DNA of 64,000 nucleotides from Pseudomonas peradeniyensis (GCF_014268935.2 NZ_JABWRJ020000001.1:1178001-1242000); one strand, 5' to 3'. Shown: positions 29,737 through 38,693, counted from the first letter of the stretch. A program made the numbers and translations. Notes: generated from the sequence alone by a model not told the origin.

Positions 29737-30534
29737 GTGCTTGGGGTTAAGCGCAGCAGTTTCTATGCGTGGCGCAAACGGCAAGGACGTGAAAAACCGG
29801 CCAGAGATGCGCTACGCCTGCTGGTAATCAAGCACTTCAACGCATCGCGAAGTGCTTCTGGCTCGCGAACCCTGGCGCAGGAATTGCGGCATGAAGGCCA
29901 TGAAATAGGACGATACAAGGTGCGTGCGCTAATGCGCGAAGCTGGCCTGAAGTGCAAGCAGCGCAGGCCGCACCGCTATCGGTCATCAGGGGCAGAAGCG
30001 TTGATCGCCGAGAATCAGCTGAAGCGCAATTTCAAGGTTTCGGCGATCAATGAGGTTTGGTGTGGTGATGTGACCTATATCCAGGTTGGCAGGCGCTGGC
30101 TGTACCTAGCCGCCGTGATTGACCTCTATGCCCGTCGCGTAGTGGGTTGGGCATTCTCGATGATTGCAGATGCCAACTTAGCTTGTAACGCCCTGCGCAT
30201 GGCAGCTGAATCGCGGGGTAGGCCGGCGGGCGTAATGTTTCATTCAGACCAGGGCTGTCAGTATACCAGCCATAAATTCAGAGCCGCGCTCGATGAGTAC
30301 AACTTGAACCAGAGCATGAGCCATCGAGGCCAATGCTGGGATAACGCTGCCATGGAGCGATTCTTCGGAGCATTGAAATCAGAATGGGTGCCGGCAGAGG
30401 GTTACGAGACCGAAGCGCAGGCACGAGTGGATATCCAGGCTTATCTGATGCGCTACAACCTCAAGCGCCTCCACAGCTACAACGGCTATGAAACGCCAGT
30501 AGCCATGGAGGAAAAACTCAAGGCAGCGGCATGA
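29737..30534 (+). CDS. IS3-family transposase OrfB of the second element
   Basis: 265 residues from the GTG at 29737, though the frame is open further upstream (LINELSEQYPVVDCCR), as expected for a -1 frameshifted OrfAB. DDE residues are present: Asp in VWCGDVTYIQ, Asp in FHSDQGCQYTSH and Glu in DNAAMERFFGALKSEW. An HTH_21 segment with a GSRTLAQELR motif precedes the catalytic core. No disruptions are visible. Confidence 0.92.
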   Translation: MLGVKRSSFYAWRKRQGREKPARDALRLLVIKHFNASRSASGSRTLAQELRHEGHEIGRYKVRALMREAGLKCKQRRPHRYRSSGAEALIAENQLKRNFKVSAINEVWCGDVTYIQVGRRWLYLAAVIDLYARRVVGWAFSMIADANLACNALRMAAESRGRPAGVMFHSDQGCQYTSHKFRAALDEYNLNQSMSHRGQCWDNAAMERFFGALKSEWVPAEGYETEAQARVDIQAYLMRYNLKRLHSYNGYETPVAMEEKLKAAA

Positions 30535-30662
30535 ACCTTAACCGGTGTCCAAAATTACTTGACCAGTTCAGCTTGTCCCGCGAAAGGGCCGGAACACCCA
30601 ATACATAATTAGCTGTCAAACAACTAAATTCGCATTTCTTGCTCTTGCTCTTGCTTCTAAGC

Positions 30663-30925
30663 GCGCGATAGTCCAGGCGCCGCCAATTGCGACTTCAGGA
30701 GGCCGAGCGGAGTTCTTGCGGAGGGAGGTGACGGCCATGGATGGCCGTCAAGCGCTGCGCCCCAGGATGGGGCGTTCAGCGCGGTCCTCCCGGGAGCAAG
30801 AACGGAGCGAGGGAACCCCGGAGCGAAGCGTAGGGGCCGGATGAACGGAGCGGAACGGTTTTGCCTACTTTTCCCTAGAGAAAAGTAGGTCGCCGTAAAG
30901 GCGAAAAGGTGACTAGATGTCGACA
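30663..30925 (-). repeat. Third, inverted copy of the intergenic repeat
   Basis: Read on the minus strand, it begins with TGTCGACAT and tcacc-ttttcgcctttacggcg, then a perfect 10 bp stem (CCTACTTTTC 30864-30873 with GAAAAGTAGG 30880-30889). The same CCGGCCC-CTTCGCTCCGG, CTCCCGGGAGGACCGCGCTG and GCTTGACGG-CATCCATG-CCGTCACCTCCCTCCGCAAG blocks as 12972-13215 follow. The hairpin sequence differs but its position is kept. Short open frames across it reflect the repeat, not a protein. Confidence 0.85.
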
Positions 30926-31015
30926 TATTTAAAGAATATTAGTGCAAAATTCAAAACAATCACATCCGACCCCAATCCCAAACAAAAAATTTTCTTTAGC
31001 CCCCTAATCAAAGCT

Positions 31016-31043
31016 TTGACATTCACTGCCTAAGCAGTAATAT
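31016..31043 (+). promoter_or_regulatory. Promoter with embedded palindromic operator for the marR-emrAB operon
   Basis: TTGACA (31016-31021) and TAATAT (31038-31043) are 16 bp apart, a near-consensus sigma-70 promoter. The spacer holds the perfect inverted repeat ACTGC-CTAA-GCAGT (31025-31038), a typical size for a MarR-dimer site. Binding there would block RNA polymerase, which suggests autorepression by the regulator at 31071. Confidence 0.7.
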
Positions 31044-31070
31044 TTTCACACAATTCAACGAGCAGCCCCA

Positions 31071-31544
31071 ATGCCCCACTACACCCCGGAAACCTTCCAG
31101 ACCTGCGCCATAGGCATGCTGCTCGGCCGCGCCGCACTCCTCAAGGACCGCATCCTCGACTGGCACCTGGAAGCCGACGGCGTCACCGCCGCCCAGTTCA
31201 AGGTGCTGATCATCGTCACCCAGTACCAGGTCGACACCCCGGCCGAACTGTGCCGCTACCTGGGCCTGGACAGCGGCTCGATGACCCGCATGCTCGACCG
31301 CCTCGAGCAGAAGGGCCTGATCCTGCGCAATCGCTGCCCCGACGACCGCCGCCAGGTGCGCCTGGCCCTGACCGCCGATGGCCAGCGCCTGGCCGACCGC
31401 CTGCCGCAGGTCGGCGCGGCGGCGATGAACGAACTGGTCGGCGTGCTGCAGCCCGAGGAACTCAAGACCCTCGAGCAACTGCTCGCCAAGGTCCTGATCA
31501 ACGCCGGCGACCCCCTGACGATCCGCCGCTTCGGCGATCGTTGA
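31071..31544 (+). CDS. MarR-family transcriptional regulator of the adjacent efflux pump
   Basis: 157 residues. The winged helix is clear: a recognition-helix region DTPAELCRYLGLDSGSMTRM, then LDRLEQKGLILRNRCPDDRR with the wing and the conserved DDRR that follows it, and helical dimerisation ends. MarR proteins repress a neighbouring pump and release DNA on binding phenolic or drug-like ligands. It is followed 30 bp later by emrA-like and emrB-like genes, and its own promoter holds a matching palindrome. Gene order marR-emrA-emrB is the classical arrangement. Confidence 0.9.
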   Translation: MPHYTPETFQTCAIGMLLGRAALLKDRILDWHLEADGVTAAQFKVLIIVTQYQVDTPAELCRYLGLDSGSMTRMLDRLEQKGLILRNRCPDDRRQVRLALTADGQRLADRLPQVGAAAMNELVGVLQPEELKTLEQLLAKVLINAGDPLTIRRFGDR

Positions 31545-31574
31545 ACCCTGTCACGCATCTTCCAAGGTATTGTC

Positions 31575-32768
31575 ATGGCCACTCCCGCTGACACCTCCAC
31601 CCCGGCCGCCGCGCCCGACAACACGCGCAAGCGCAAGGTCTGGCTGCTCGCCCTGTTGCTTATCCTGATCCTCGCCGGTGCAGGCACCTGGGCCTGGTAC
31701 AGCCTGGTCGGGCGCTGGCACGAAAGCACCGACGATGCCTACGTCAACGGCAACGTCGTGGAGATCACCCCGCTGGTGACCGGCACCGTCACCAGCATTG
31801 GCGCCGATGACGGCGACCTGGTCCATGCCGGCCAGGTGCTGCTGCAATTCGACCCCGCCGACAGCGAAGTCGCCTTGCAGTCCGCCGAAGCCAAGCTGGC
31901 GCGCACCGTGCGCCAGGTGCGCGGGCTGTACAGCAATGTCGACTCGCTCAAGGCGCAACTGCAGACCCGCCAGGCCGAGCTGCAGAAGGCCCAGCAGGAC
32001 TACAACCGACGCAAGGTGCTGGCCGACAGCGGCGCCATCGCCGCCGAGGAAGTCGCCCATTCCCGCGATGACCTGACCGTGGCCCAGGCTGCCGTCAACA
32101 GCGCCCGCCAGCAACTCAACACCAGCACCGCGCTGGTCGACGACACCGTGGTGTCCTCGCATCCGGAAGTGATGGCCGCCGCAGCAGACCTGCGCCAGGC
32201 CTACCTCGACCATGCCCGGACCACGCTGGTGGCACCGGTGACCGGCTATGTCGCCAAACGCACCGTGCAACTGGGCCAGCGCCTGCAACCGGGCACGACA
32301 ACCATGGCGGTGATCCCGCTGGACGAGGTGTGGATCGACGCCAACTTCAAGGAAACCCAGCTGCGTGACATGCGCATCGGCCAGCCGGTCGAGATCACTG
32401 CCGACCTGTACGGCAGCGAAGTCAGGTACACCGGTACCGTCGACAGCCTCGGCGCGGGCACCGGCAGTGCCTTCGCCCTGTTGCCGGCGCAGAACGCCAC
32501 CGGCAACTGGATCAAGATCGTCCAGCGCGTACCGGTACGCATCCACCTTGATCCCGAGCAACTGAAGAAGCACCCGCTGCGCATCGGCCTGTCCACGGTC
32601 ACCGAGGTCGACCTGCACGACCAGAGCGGCCCGGACCTGGCCCAGCAGCCACCGCAGCAGGCCAGCTACACCACCCAGGTGTATGACCGTCAGCTGGTCG
32701 AGGCCGACGACCTGATCGCCCGGCTGATCCACGAGAACAGCGCCACCGGCAAGACGGCTCAGCGATGA
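31575..32768 (+). CDS. emrA: EmrA/HlyD-family periplasmic adaptor of a drug efflux pump
   Basis: 397 residues: a short cytoplasmic N-terminus, a single TM anchor (VWLLALLLILILAGAGTWAW, about 23-42), a first lipoyl half with TDDAYVNGNVVEITPLVTG, a coiled-coil hairpin (about 110-190) and the second lipoyl half (LVAPVTGYVAKRTVQLGQ), then a beta-barrel. The STDDAYV motif is typical of EmrA-type proteins. It overlaps emrB by 4 bp. The substrate cannot be read from sequence. Confidence 0.9.
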   Translation: MATPADTSTPAAAPDNTRKRKVWLLALLLILILAGAGTWAWYSLVGRWHESTDDAYVNGNVVEITPLVTGTVTSIGADDGDLVHAGQVLLQFDPADSEVALQSAEAKLARTVRQVRGLYSNVDSLKAQLQTRQAELQKAQQDYNRRKVLADSGAIAAEEVAHSRDDLTVAQAAVNSARQQLNTSTALVDDTVVSSHPEVMAAAADLRQAYLDHARTTLVAPVTGYVAKRTVQLGQRLQPGTTTMAVIPLDEVWIDANFKETQLRDMRIGQPVEITADLYGSEVRYTGTVDSLGAGTGSAFALLPAQNATGNWIKIVQRVPVRIHLDPEQLKKHPLRIGLSTVTEVDLHDQSGPDLAQQPPQQASYTTQVYDRQLVEADDLIARLIHENSATGKTAQR

Positions 32769-34300
32769 GCCAGCAGGCCCCCGCGCAGTTCACCCCGCCA
32801 AGCCTGCTGCTGACCACCATCGGCCTGTCGCTGGCGACCTTCATGCAGGTGCTCGACACCACCATCGCCAACGTGGCGTTGCCGACCATTTCCGGCAATC
32901 TCGGCGTGAGTTCGGAGCAGGGCACCTGGGTGATCACCTCGTTCGCGGTGAGCAACGCCATCGCCCTGCCGTTGACCGGCTGGCTCAGCCGGCGCTTCGG
33001 CGAGGTGAAGCTGTTCATCTGGGCCACGCTGCTGTTCGTGCTGGCCTCGTTCCTGTGCGGCGTCGCCCAGTCGATGCCCGAGCTGGTGTTGTTCCGCGTG
33101 ATCCAGGGCGTGGTGGCCGGCCCGCTGTACCCGATGACCCAGACCCTGCTGATCGCCGTGTACCCGCCGGCGAAACGGGGGATGGCCCTGGCGCTGCTGG
33201 CGATGGTCACGGTGGTGGCGCCGATTGCCGGGCCGATCCTCGGTGGCTGGATCACCGACAGCTACAGCTGGCCATGGATCTTCTTCATCAACGTGCCGAT
33301 CGGTCTGTTCGCCGCCGCCGTGGTGCGCCAGCAGATGCGCACGCGACCGGTAGTCACCAGCCGCCAGCCGATGGACTACATCGGCCTGCTGACCCTGATC
33401 GTCGGGGTCGGCGCGTTGCAGGTGGTGCTGGACAAGGGCAACGACCTGGACTGGTTCGAGTCGTCGTTCATCGTCATCGGCACCTTGATCTCGGTGGTGT
33501 TCCTGGCGGTGTTCGTCATTTGGGAACTGACCGATCGCCATCCGGTGGTCAACCTGCGATTGTTCGTGCACCGCAACTTCCGCATCGGCACCCTGGTGCT
33601 GGTGGGTGGCTACGCGGGGTTTTTCGGCATCAACCTGATCCTGCCGCAATGGCTGCAGACCCAGATGGGCTACACCGCCACCTGGGCAGGCCTTGCGGTG
33701 GCGCCGATCGGCCTGCTGCCGGTGCTCATGTCGCCCTTCATCGGCCAGTACGCCCATCGCTTCGACCTGCGTTTGCTGGCCGGCATCGCCTTCCTGGCGA
33801 TCGGTACCAGTTGCTACATGCGTGCCGGCTTCACCAACGAGGTGGACTTCCTGCACATCGCCCTGGTGCAGTTGTTCATGGGCATCGGCGTGGCGCTGTT
33901 CTTCATGCCGACCCTGGGCATCCTGCTGTCGGACCTGCCGCCGCACCAGATCGCCGACGGTTCCGGGCTTGCCACCTTCCTGCGGACCCTGGGCGGCAGT
34001 TTCGCCGCGTCGCTGACCACCTGGATCTGGATTCGTCGTGCCGACCAGCACCACGCCTACCTGAGCGAGCACATCAGCAACTTCGATCCGGCCACCCGGC
34101 AGACCCTGGAGCAGTTGGGCGGGGCCAGCCCGCAGGGTTACGCGAAGCTGGAGCAGATCCTCAACAGCCAGGCGTACATGATGTCGACGGTGGACTACTT
34201 CACCTTGCTCACCTGGGTGTTCGCCGGGCTGATCCTGCTGGTGTGGCTGGCCAAGCCGCCCTTTACCGCCAAGGCCGGGCCGGCTTCGGCGGGGCATTGA
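32765..34300 (+). CDS. emrB: EmrB/DHA2-family MFS multidrug exporter, 14 TM
   Basis: 511 residues with about 14 hydrophobic segments. The DHA2 hallmark lies in TM1 (FMQVLDTTIANVALPTISG), motif A-like GWLSRRFGEVKLF follows TM2, and a motif C-like GPILGGWITDSYSWPWIFFI lies in TM5-6. It partners the adaptor encoded just upstream to pump compounds across both membranes with an outer-membrane channel encoded elsewhere. The start overlaps the emrA stop, so subunit ratios are translationally linked. Confidence 0.92.
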   Translation: MSQQAPAQFTPPSLLLTTIGLSLATFMQVLDTTIANVALPTISGNLGVSSEQGTWVITSFAVSNAIALPLTGWLSRRFGEVKLFIWATLLFVLASFLCGVAQSMPELVLFRVIQGVVAGPLYPMTQTLLIAVYPPAKRGMALALLAMVTVVAPIAGPILGGWITDSYSWPWIFFINVPIGLFAAAVVRQQMRTRPVVTSRQPMDYIGLLTLIVGVGALQVVLDKGNDLDWFESSFIVIGTLISVVFLAVFVIWELTDRHPVVNLRLFVHRNFRIGTLVLVGGYAGFFGINLILPQWLQTQMGYTATWAGLAVAPIGLLPVLMSPFIGQYAHRFDLRLLAGIAFLAIGTSCYMRAGFTNEVDFLHIALVQLFMGIGVALFFMPTLGILLSDLPPHQIADGSGLATFLRTLGGSFAASLTTWIWIRRADQHHAYLSEHISNFDPATRQTLEQLGGASPQGYAKLEQILNSQAYMMSTVDYFTLLTWVFAGLILLVWLAKPPFTAKAGPASAGH

Positions 34301-34394
34301 AGCAATGATCCTGTTCATGCAGTGCCTGCCCCGTTTTCAAATGATGGCATTTCCCCTAATCTTGTAGGCCTTTACCTGGCTACTTGGCAGACTC

Positions 34395-35141
34395 ATGGAC
34401 AAGGTCATCGTCATCACCGGCGCCAGCCGGGGCATCGGCGCCGCCACGGCATTGCTGGCGGCGCAACAGGGTTACCGCATCTGCATCAACTACCACGCTG
34501 ACGACCAGGCCGCCGAGGCGATGCTGGCGCAGGTTCGTGCACTGGGTGCCGAGGCCATCGCCGTGCGCGCCGACGCCAGCGTCGAGGACGAGGTGATGCG
34601 GCTGTTCCGCTGCGTCGACCAGGAACTCGGGCCGGTCACCGCGCTGGTCAACAACGCCGGCACCATCGGTCAGCAGAGTCGCGTCGAGGACATGTCCGAG
34701 TTCCGCCTGCTCAAGGTGATGAAGACCAATGTGGTCGGCCCGATCCTGTGCGCCAAGCACGCCTTGCTGCGCATGGCCCGCCGCCATGGCGGCCAGGGCG
34801 GGGCGATCGTCAACGTGTCGTCGATGGCCGCGCGGCTGGGTTCGCCCAACGAATACGTCGACTATGCCGCCTCCAAGGGCGCCCTGGACACCTTCACCGT
34901 GGGTCTGGCCAGGGAGGTGGCAGGCGAGGGCGTGCGGGTCAATGGCGTGCGGCCGGGCTACATCCATACCGGTTTTCATGCCCTGAGTGGCGATCCGGAC
35001 CGCGTCAGCAAGCTCGAGCCGGGCTTGCCGATGGGGCGCGGTGGCCAGCCCGAGGAAGTGGCCGAGGCGATCCTGTGGTTGCTGTCGGACAAGGCGTCCT
35101 ACGCGACCGGCACCTTTATCGACCTGAGCGGCGGGCGCTGA
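34395..35141 (+). CDS. Short-chain dehydrogenase/reductase (classical SDR)
   Basis: 248 residues. TGASRGIG near residue 9 binds the nucleotide, NNAG follows in the middle, and the catalytic set is Ser in NVSSMAAR, Tyr and Lys in YVDYAASKGA. The C-terminal GTFIDLSGGR ends the Rossmann fold. The residue after beta-2 (INYHADD) does not settle NAD against NADP. It is most like the YgfF/glucose-1-dehydrogenase group. Substrate unknown. It stands alone, 94 bp after emrB and convergent with the kinase gene. Confidence 0.88.
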   Translation: MDKVIVITGASRGIGAATALLAAQQGYRICINYHADDQAAEAMLAQVRALGAEAIAVRADASVEDEVMRLFRCVDQELGPVTALVNNAGTIGQQSRVEDMSEFRLLKVMKTNVVGPILCAKHALLRMARRHGGQGGAIVNVSSMAARLGSPNEYVDYAASKGALDTFTVGLAREVAGEGVRVNGVRPGYIHTGFHALSGDPDRVSKLEPGLPMGRGGQPEEVAEAILWLLSDKASYATGTFIDLSGGR

Positions 35142-35147
35142 CGCTCA

Positions 35148-37190
35148 TCACCTGGCGCTGAGCAACTGCGCCACCAGGTCGGCGATCGCGTTGAGCTCGA
35201 AGGGCTTGCGCAGGACGGTGGTGCGTGGTGGCAGTTGCCCATCGCTCAGGGCCGCGCTTTCGTCGTAACCGGTGATGAACAGCACCGGCAGGCCGGGATG
35301 CAGGGCGCGGCTTGCTTGCGCGACCTGACGGCCATTGAGGCCGCCGGGCAAACCGATATCGCTGATCAGCAGGTCTGGTACGTATCCACCTTCGAGCATC
35401 ACCAGCGCGGCGGGGCCGTTCTCGGCACTTCGTACCTCATGCCCAAGCTCGTCGAGTACCTCGCCGATCACCAGGCGCAGTGCGGCCTGGTCCTCCACCA
35501 GCAGGACCCGGGCACGTTCAGGGTGTGTCAATGGCGCGAGCGCGGGCTCGGCCCGCACTGGTGCCGGTGCTCCAAGGTGCCGGGGCAGGTAGAGTTCGAT
35601 TCGCGTGCCTTCGCCCAATGTCGAGCGGATTTGCAGCTGCCCGCCGGATTGGCGCACGAAACCGAAGGCCATCGACAGTCCCAGTCCTGTGCCCTGGCCC
35701 AGTGGCTTGGTGGTGAAGAACGGGTCGATTGCCCGTTCGATCACTTCTTGCGTCATGCCACGGCCATCGTCCTCGACACTAAGATGCAGGTAATCACCTG
35801 CCGTAAGGTCGAGCGCGGCGGCGCTGGTGTCGTCAAGCGACTGGTTTTCGCAGCGGATCTCGATTCGTCCACCGCTGGGCAAGGCGTCGCGGGCATTGAT
35901 GCACAGGTTGAGCAGGGCGCTTTCCAGTTGCGGCGGGTCGATGAAGGTTGGCCAGAGTTCCTGGGCACAGGTGACGCCGACAGCGATGGCGGGGCCGACG
36001 CTGCGGCGGATCAGTTCCTCCATGTCGAGGATCAGTGCGCCCACTGCGGTGGCCTGTGGCAGCAGGGTCTGGCGTCGGGAGAACGCCAACAGTCGGTGCA
36101 CCAGTGCCGCGGCGCGGCGCGCCGAATCGCTGGCCGTGTCGAGCAACGCCGGGACATCCTCTGGGCGCGCCTGCTGCAGGCGTTGGCGCACCAGTTCCTG
36201 GGCGCCCAGGATGCTGCCCAGCAGGTTATTGAAGTCATGGGCGATGCCGCCGGTGAGCTGGCCCACGGCCTCCATCTTCTGCGCCTGGCGCAAAGCTTCC
36301 TCGGCTTCGAGCAGGCGCTGCTGCTCACTGACCTGCCGACTGATGTCGTAGACGAACAGGTAGGCGCCGACAATCCTGTCGTTGGCGTCGCGTAGCGGGT
36401 TGAAGCGCAGTTCGAAATGGCGCAGGCGATTGCCACGGCCGTACTCGATGCTTTCGATGAAGCTCTCGCCGGCCAGTGCCCGCTGCCAGAACATCACCGA
36501 GCGCTCGCACTCTTCGGGGAAGCCGGCCAGGCAGTCGACCAGGCTGTCACCGGCCTTGACCGTGCGCCCGAACAGAAACTCGAAGTCCTTGACCGCCCGG
36601 GCATTCACCGCAAGAAAGCGTAACGAGGTATCCACCACCTGCACGCGTGCGACGCTGCGTTCGACCAGTTCGGCGAACAAGCTACGTTCGGCCAGGGCGG
36701 CGGTGACCCGTTGCTCGAGGTGGTCGTTGAGTTGTTGCAGCGCGGTCTCGGCCCGGCGTCGTTCGGTGACGTCCTGGAATAGCACGGCGACCTGATTGCG
36801 CTCTGCGGGCTCGATGCGGAAAGTGGTGACTGACAGCACCCGGCCGGTGGCAACCAGCTCTTGTTCGAACTGCAGTGGCTGGCCGGTGCGCAATACCTGG
36901 CCGTAGCGGGCCACCCAGTCGTCGGCCTCGTCGGGCACCATTTCCCGCAGTTTCTGCCCGACTACGTTGGGTATGCCTGCGTGGCGAGCGTAGGCAGCGT
37001 TGGCAACGACATGGATGTAGTCACTGAGCGGTCCGTGGGGGCCATCGAAGAACTCGATGACGCAGAAACCCTCGTCCATGGTGTCGAACATGAAACGGTA
37101 CAAGCTGTTGTCGATACCTTGCTGCGCAGCAAGGCGGCTTTCGAGTTCGGCATTGCGTTGACGCAATGCCTGGATTTCGCGTTCGGGCAT
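35148..37190 (-). CDS. Hybrid sensor histidine kinase (PAS-PAS-HisKA-HATPase-receiver), apparently soluble
   Basis: 680 residues. An N-terminal coiled segment (1-25) leads to two PAS domains (about 30-145 and 170-285), then the H-box with His318 in GGIAHDFNN, N-box around 428 (NLCINARDA), G1 DDGRG (474) and G2 GTGLGL (500), and a C-terminal receiver (about 560-680) with acceptor Asp611 (LISDIGLPG) and Lys662. No TM helix is visible, so sensing is probably cytoplasmic through the PAS domains. No response-regulator gene is adjacent. Convergent with the SDR gene, 6 bp apart. Confidence 0.92.
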   Translation of the reverse strand: MPEREIQALRQRNAELESRLAAQQGIDNSLYRFMFDTMDEGFCVIEFFDGPHGPLSDYIHVVANAAYARHAGIPNVVGQKLREMVPDEADDWVARYGQVLRTGQPLQFEQELVATGRVLSVTTFRIEPAERNQVAVLFQDVTERRRAETALQQLNDHLEQRVTAALAERSLFAELVERSVARVQVVDTSLRFLAVNARAVKDFEFLFGRTVKAGDSLVDCLAGFPEECERSVMFWQRALAGESFIESIEYGRGNRLRHFELRFNPLRDANDRIVGAYLFVYDISRQVSEQQRLLEAEEALRQAQKMEAVGQLTGGIAHDFNNLLGSILGAQELVRQRLQQARPEDVPALLDTASDSARRAAALVHRLLAFSRRQTLLPQATAVGALILDMEELIRRSVGPAIAVGVTCAQELWPTFIDPPQLESALLNLCINARDALPSGGRIEIRCENQSLDDTSAAALDLTAGDYLHLSVEDDGRGMTQEVIERAIDPFFTTKPLGQGTGLGLSMAFGFVRQSGGQLQIRSTLGEGTRIELYLPRHLGAPAPVRAEPALAPLTHPERARVLLVEDQAALRLVIGEVLDELGHEVRSAENGPAALVMLEGGYVPDLLISDIGLPGGLNGRQVAQASRALHPGLPVLFITGYDESAALSDGQLPPRTTVLRKPFELNAIADLVAQLLSAR

Positions 37191-37244
37191 GCAGGTGTCC
37201 GGCGTTGGGCGTGGCCCAACTGTAGCTTGCCTGCCCGTCGGCGG

Positions 37245-38654
37245 CTAGAACGACCGCACGATCCGCCCCAGGGTCTCCATGGCCTGCTCGGCGGCATCGC
37301 CCCAGGGGCTGCCGTAGTTCAGGCGGATGCAGTTGCCGAAGCGCCGGGTCGGCGAGAAGATCGGCCCCGGCGCGATGCTGATGCCCTGGGCCAACGCCAT
37401 GTGGAACAGCTTCAGGGCGTCCATCTGCTCGGGCAGCTCCAGCCACAGGAAGTAGCCCCCGGAGGGCTGGCTGACCCGGGTCTGCGCCGGGAAGTGGCGG
37501 GCGATGGCGGCCAGCATGTTGGCCTGCTGGCCCTCGAGGGCGTAGCGTAGCTTGCGCAGGTGGCGATCATAGCCGCCGTGCTGCAGGTAGTCGGCGATCG
37601 CCGCCTGGGCCGGCATCGAGGCGCACAGCGAGGTCATCAGCTTGAGTCGCTCGATCTTCTGTGCGAAGCGCCCGGCCGCTACCCAGCCGATCCGGTAGCC
37701 GGGAGCCAGGCTCTTGGCGAACGAACCGCAGTGCATCACCAGGCCTTCGGTGTCGAAGGCCTTGGCCGGTTTCGGTGCCTGCTGCGAATAGTACAGCTCG
37801 GCGTAGACGTCGTCCTCGATCAGCGGCACCTGGTGGCGGCGCAGCAGCTCGACCAGTTCCTGCTTCTTGGCCTCCGGCATGCTGGCGCCCACCGGGTTCT
37901 GAAAGTTGGTCATGCACCACACGGCCTTGACCGGGTGTTTTTCCAGGGTCTGGGCCAGCACGCCGAGGTCCATGCCTTCGCGCGGGTGCACCGGGATCTC
38001 CACCGCCTTGAGCTTGAGCCGTTCGAGCACCTGCAGGCAGGCGTAGAAGGCCGGTGCCTCGATGGCTACCAGGTCGCCGGGCTGGGTGACGGCTTGCAGG
38101 CACAGGTTCAGTGCCTCCAGGGCGCCGTTGGTGATCAGCAGTTCTTCCATCGGCAGCATCAGCCCGGCGACCATGTAGCGCAGGGCGATCTGCCGGCGCA
38201 GTTGCGGGTTGCCCGGCGACAGGTCGGTGACCACCATGCGCGGGTCCATGGCCCGGCTGGCGCTGGCCAGCGAGCGTGACAGGCGCTGCAGGGGGAACAG
38301 GGTCGGGCTGGGGAAGGCCGAACCGAACGGCACGGTGTGCGGATCCTTGATCGAGTCGAGGATCGAGAACACCAGGCCGCTGACATCGACATCGGTGGAC
38401 TCGCTGGCCGGCGCCTGGGGCTGCGGCTCGCTGAACGGGCGCGGCGCATGGGCGTTGACGAAGTAGCCCGAGCGCGGCCGGGCGCGGATCAGCCCGCGCC
38501 GTTCCAGCAGGTAGTAGGCCTGGAACACCGTGGACGGGCTGACCCCGTGGGTCTGGCTGGCGTAGCGTACCGAAGGCACCCGCTGGCCGGGGCCGAGCAC
38601 CCCGGAGCGGATCAGTTCGGCAATGTCGTCGGCAAATCGTTCGTAGCGTTTCAT
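37245..38654 (-). CDS. MocR-type regulator (GntR winged helix fused to class I aminotransferase domain)
   Basis: 469 residues from ATG at 38654 (MKRYERFADDIAELIRSG); the frame extends 6 codons to a TTG without support. The N-terminal GntR HTH (VPSVRYASQTHGVSPSTVFQ) is followed by a fold-type I PLP domain. SFAKSLAPGYRIGW contains the Schiff-base lysine candidate. Such proteins normally regulate a nearby PLP, amino-acid or membrane gene through pyridoxal phosphate. The gene ahead (ccoG, 39 bp upstream on the same strand) is unrelated in function, so the target is uncertain. Confidence 0.9.
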   Translation of the reverse strand: MKRYERFADDIAELIRSGVLGPGQRVPSVRYASQTHGVSPSTVFQAYYLLERRGLIRARPRSGYFVNAHAPRPFSEPQPQAPASESTDVDVSGLVFSILDSIKDPHTVPFGSAFPSPTLFPLQRLSRSLASASRAMDPRMVVTDLSPGNPQLRRQIALRYMVAGLMLPMEELLITNGALEALNLCLQAVTQPGDLVAIEAPAFYACLQVLERLKLKAVEIPVHPREGMDLGVLAQTLEKHPVKAVWCMTNFQNPVGASMPEAKKQELVELLRRHQVPLIEDDVYAELYYSQQAPKPAKAFDTEGLVMHCGSFAKSLAPGYRIGWVAAGRFAQKIERLKLMTSLCASMPAQAAIADYLQHGGYDRHLRKLRYALEGQQANMLAAIARHFPAQTRVSQPSGGYFLWLELPEQMDALKLFHMALAQGISIAPGPIFSPTRRFGNCIRLNYGSPWGDAAEQAMETLGRIVRSF

Positions 38655-38693
38655 TATCGTCTGGGCAGGCAAGGTGGTGGTCAGTGTAGGGGA

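Larger units (their letters stand above)
29321..30570 (+). mobile_element. Second complete IS3-family insertion sequence, 1250 bp
   Basis: Imperfect 27 bp terminal inverted repeats (29321-29347 and 30544-30570, 23 of 27 matching, outer TGAACTGG and inner ATTTTGGACACC) are flanked by the 3 bp duplication GCT (29318-29320 and 30571-30573). The target was the REP-type sequence gagcgggcttgtcccgcg. It differs from the first IS in both ends and proteins, so the two insertions are independent events. Confidence 0.92.
27039..30644 (+). repeat. Right direct repeat flanking the island, split by two IS3-family elements
   Basis: The right copy consists of 27039-27536, 28981-29320 and 30571-30644, matching 12490-13414. 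Removing the IS at 27537-28980 and the IS at 29321-30570, each with one copy of its 3 bp target duplication, restores a continuous sequence collinear with the left copy. It includes the ACTTTTTG/CAAAAAGT hairpin (28991-29010) and the REP-type segments. Similarity ends at CTTGCTC (30644), matching 13414. Confidence 0.88.
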
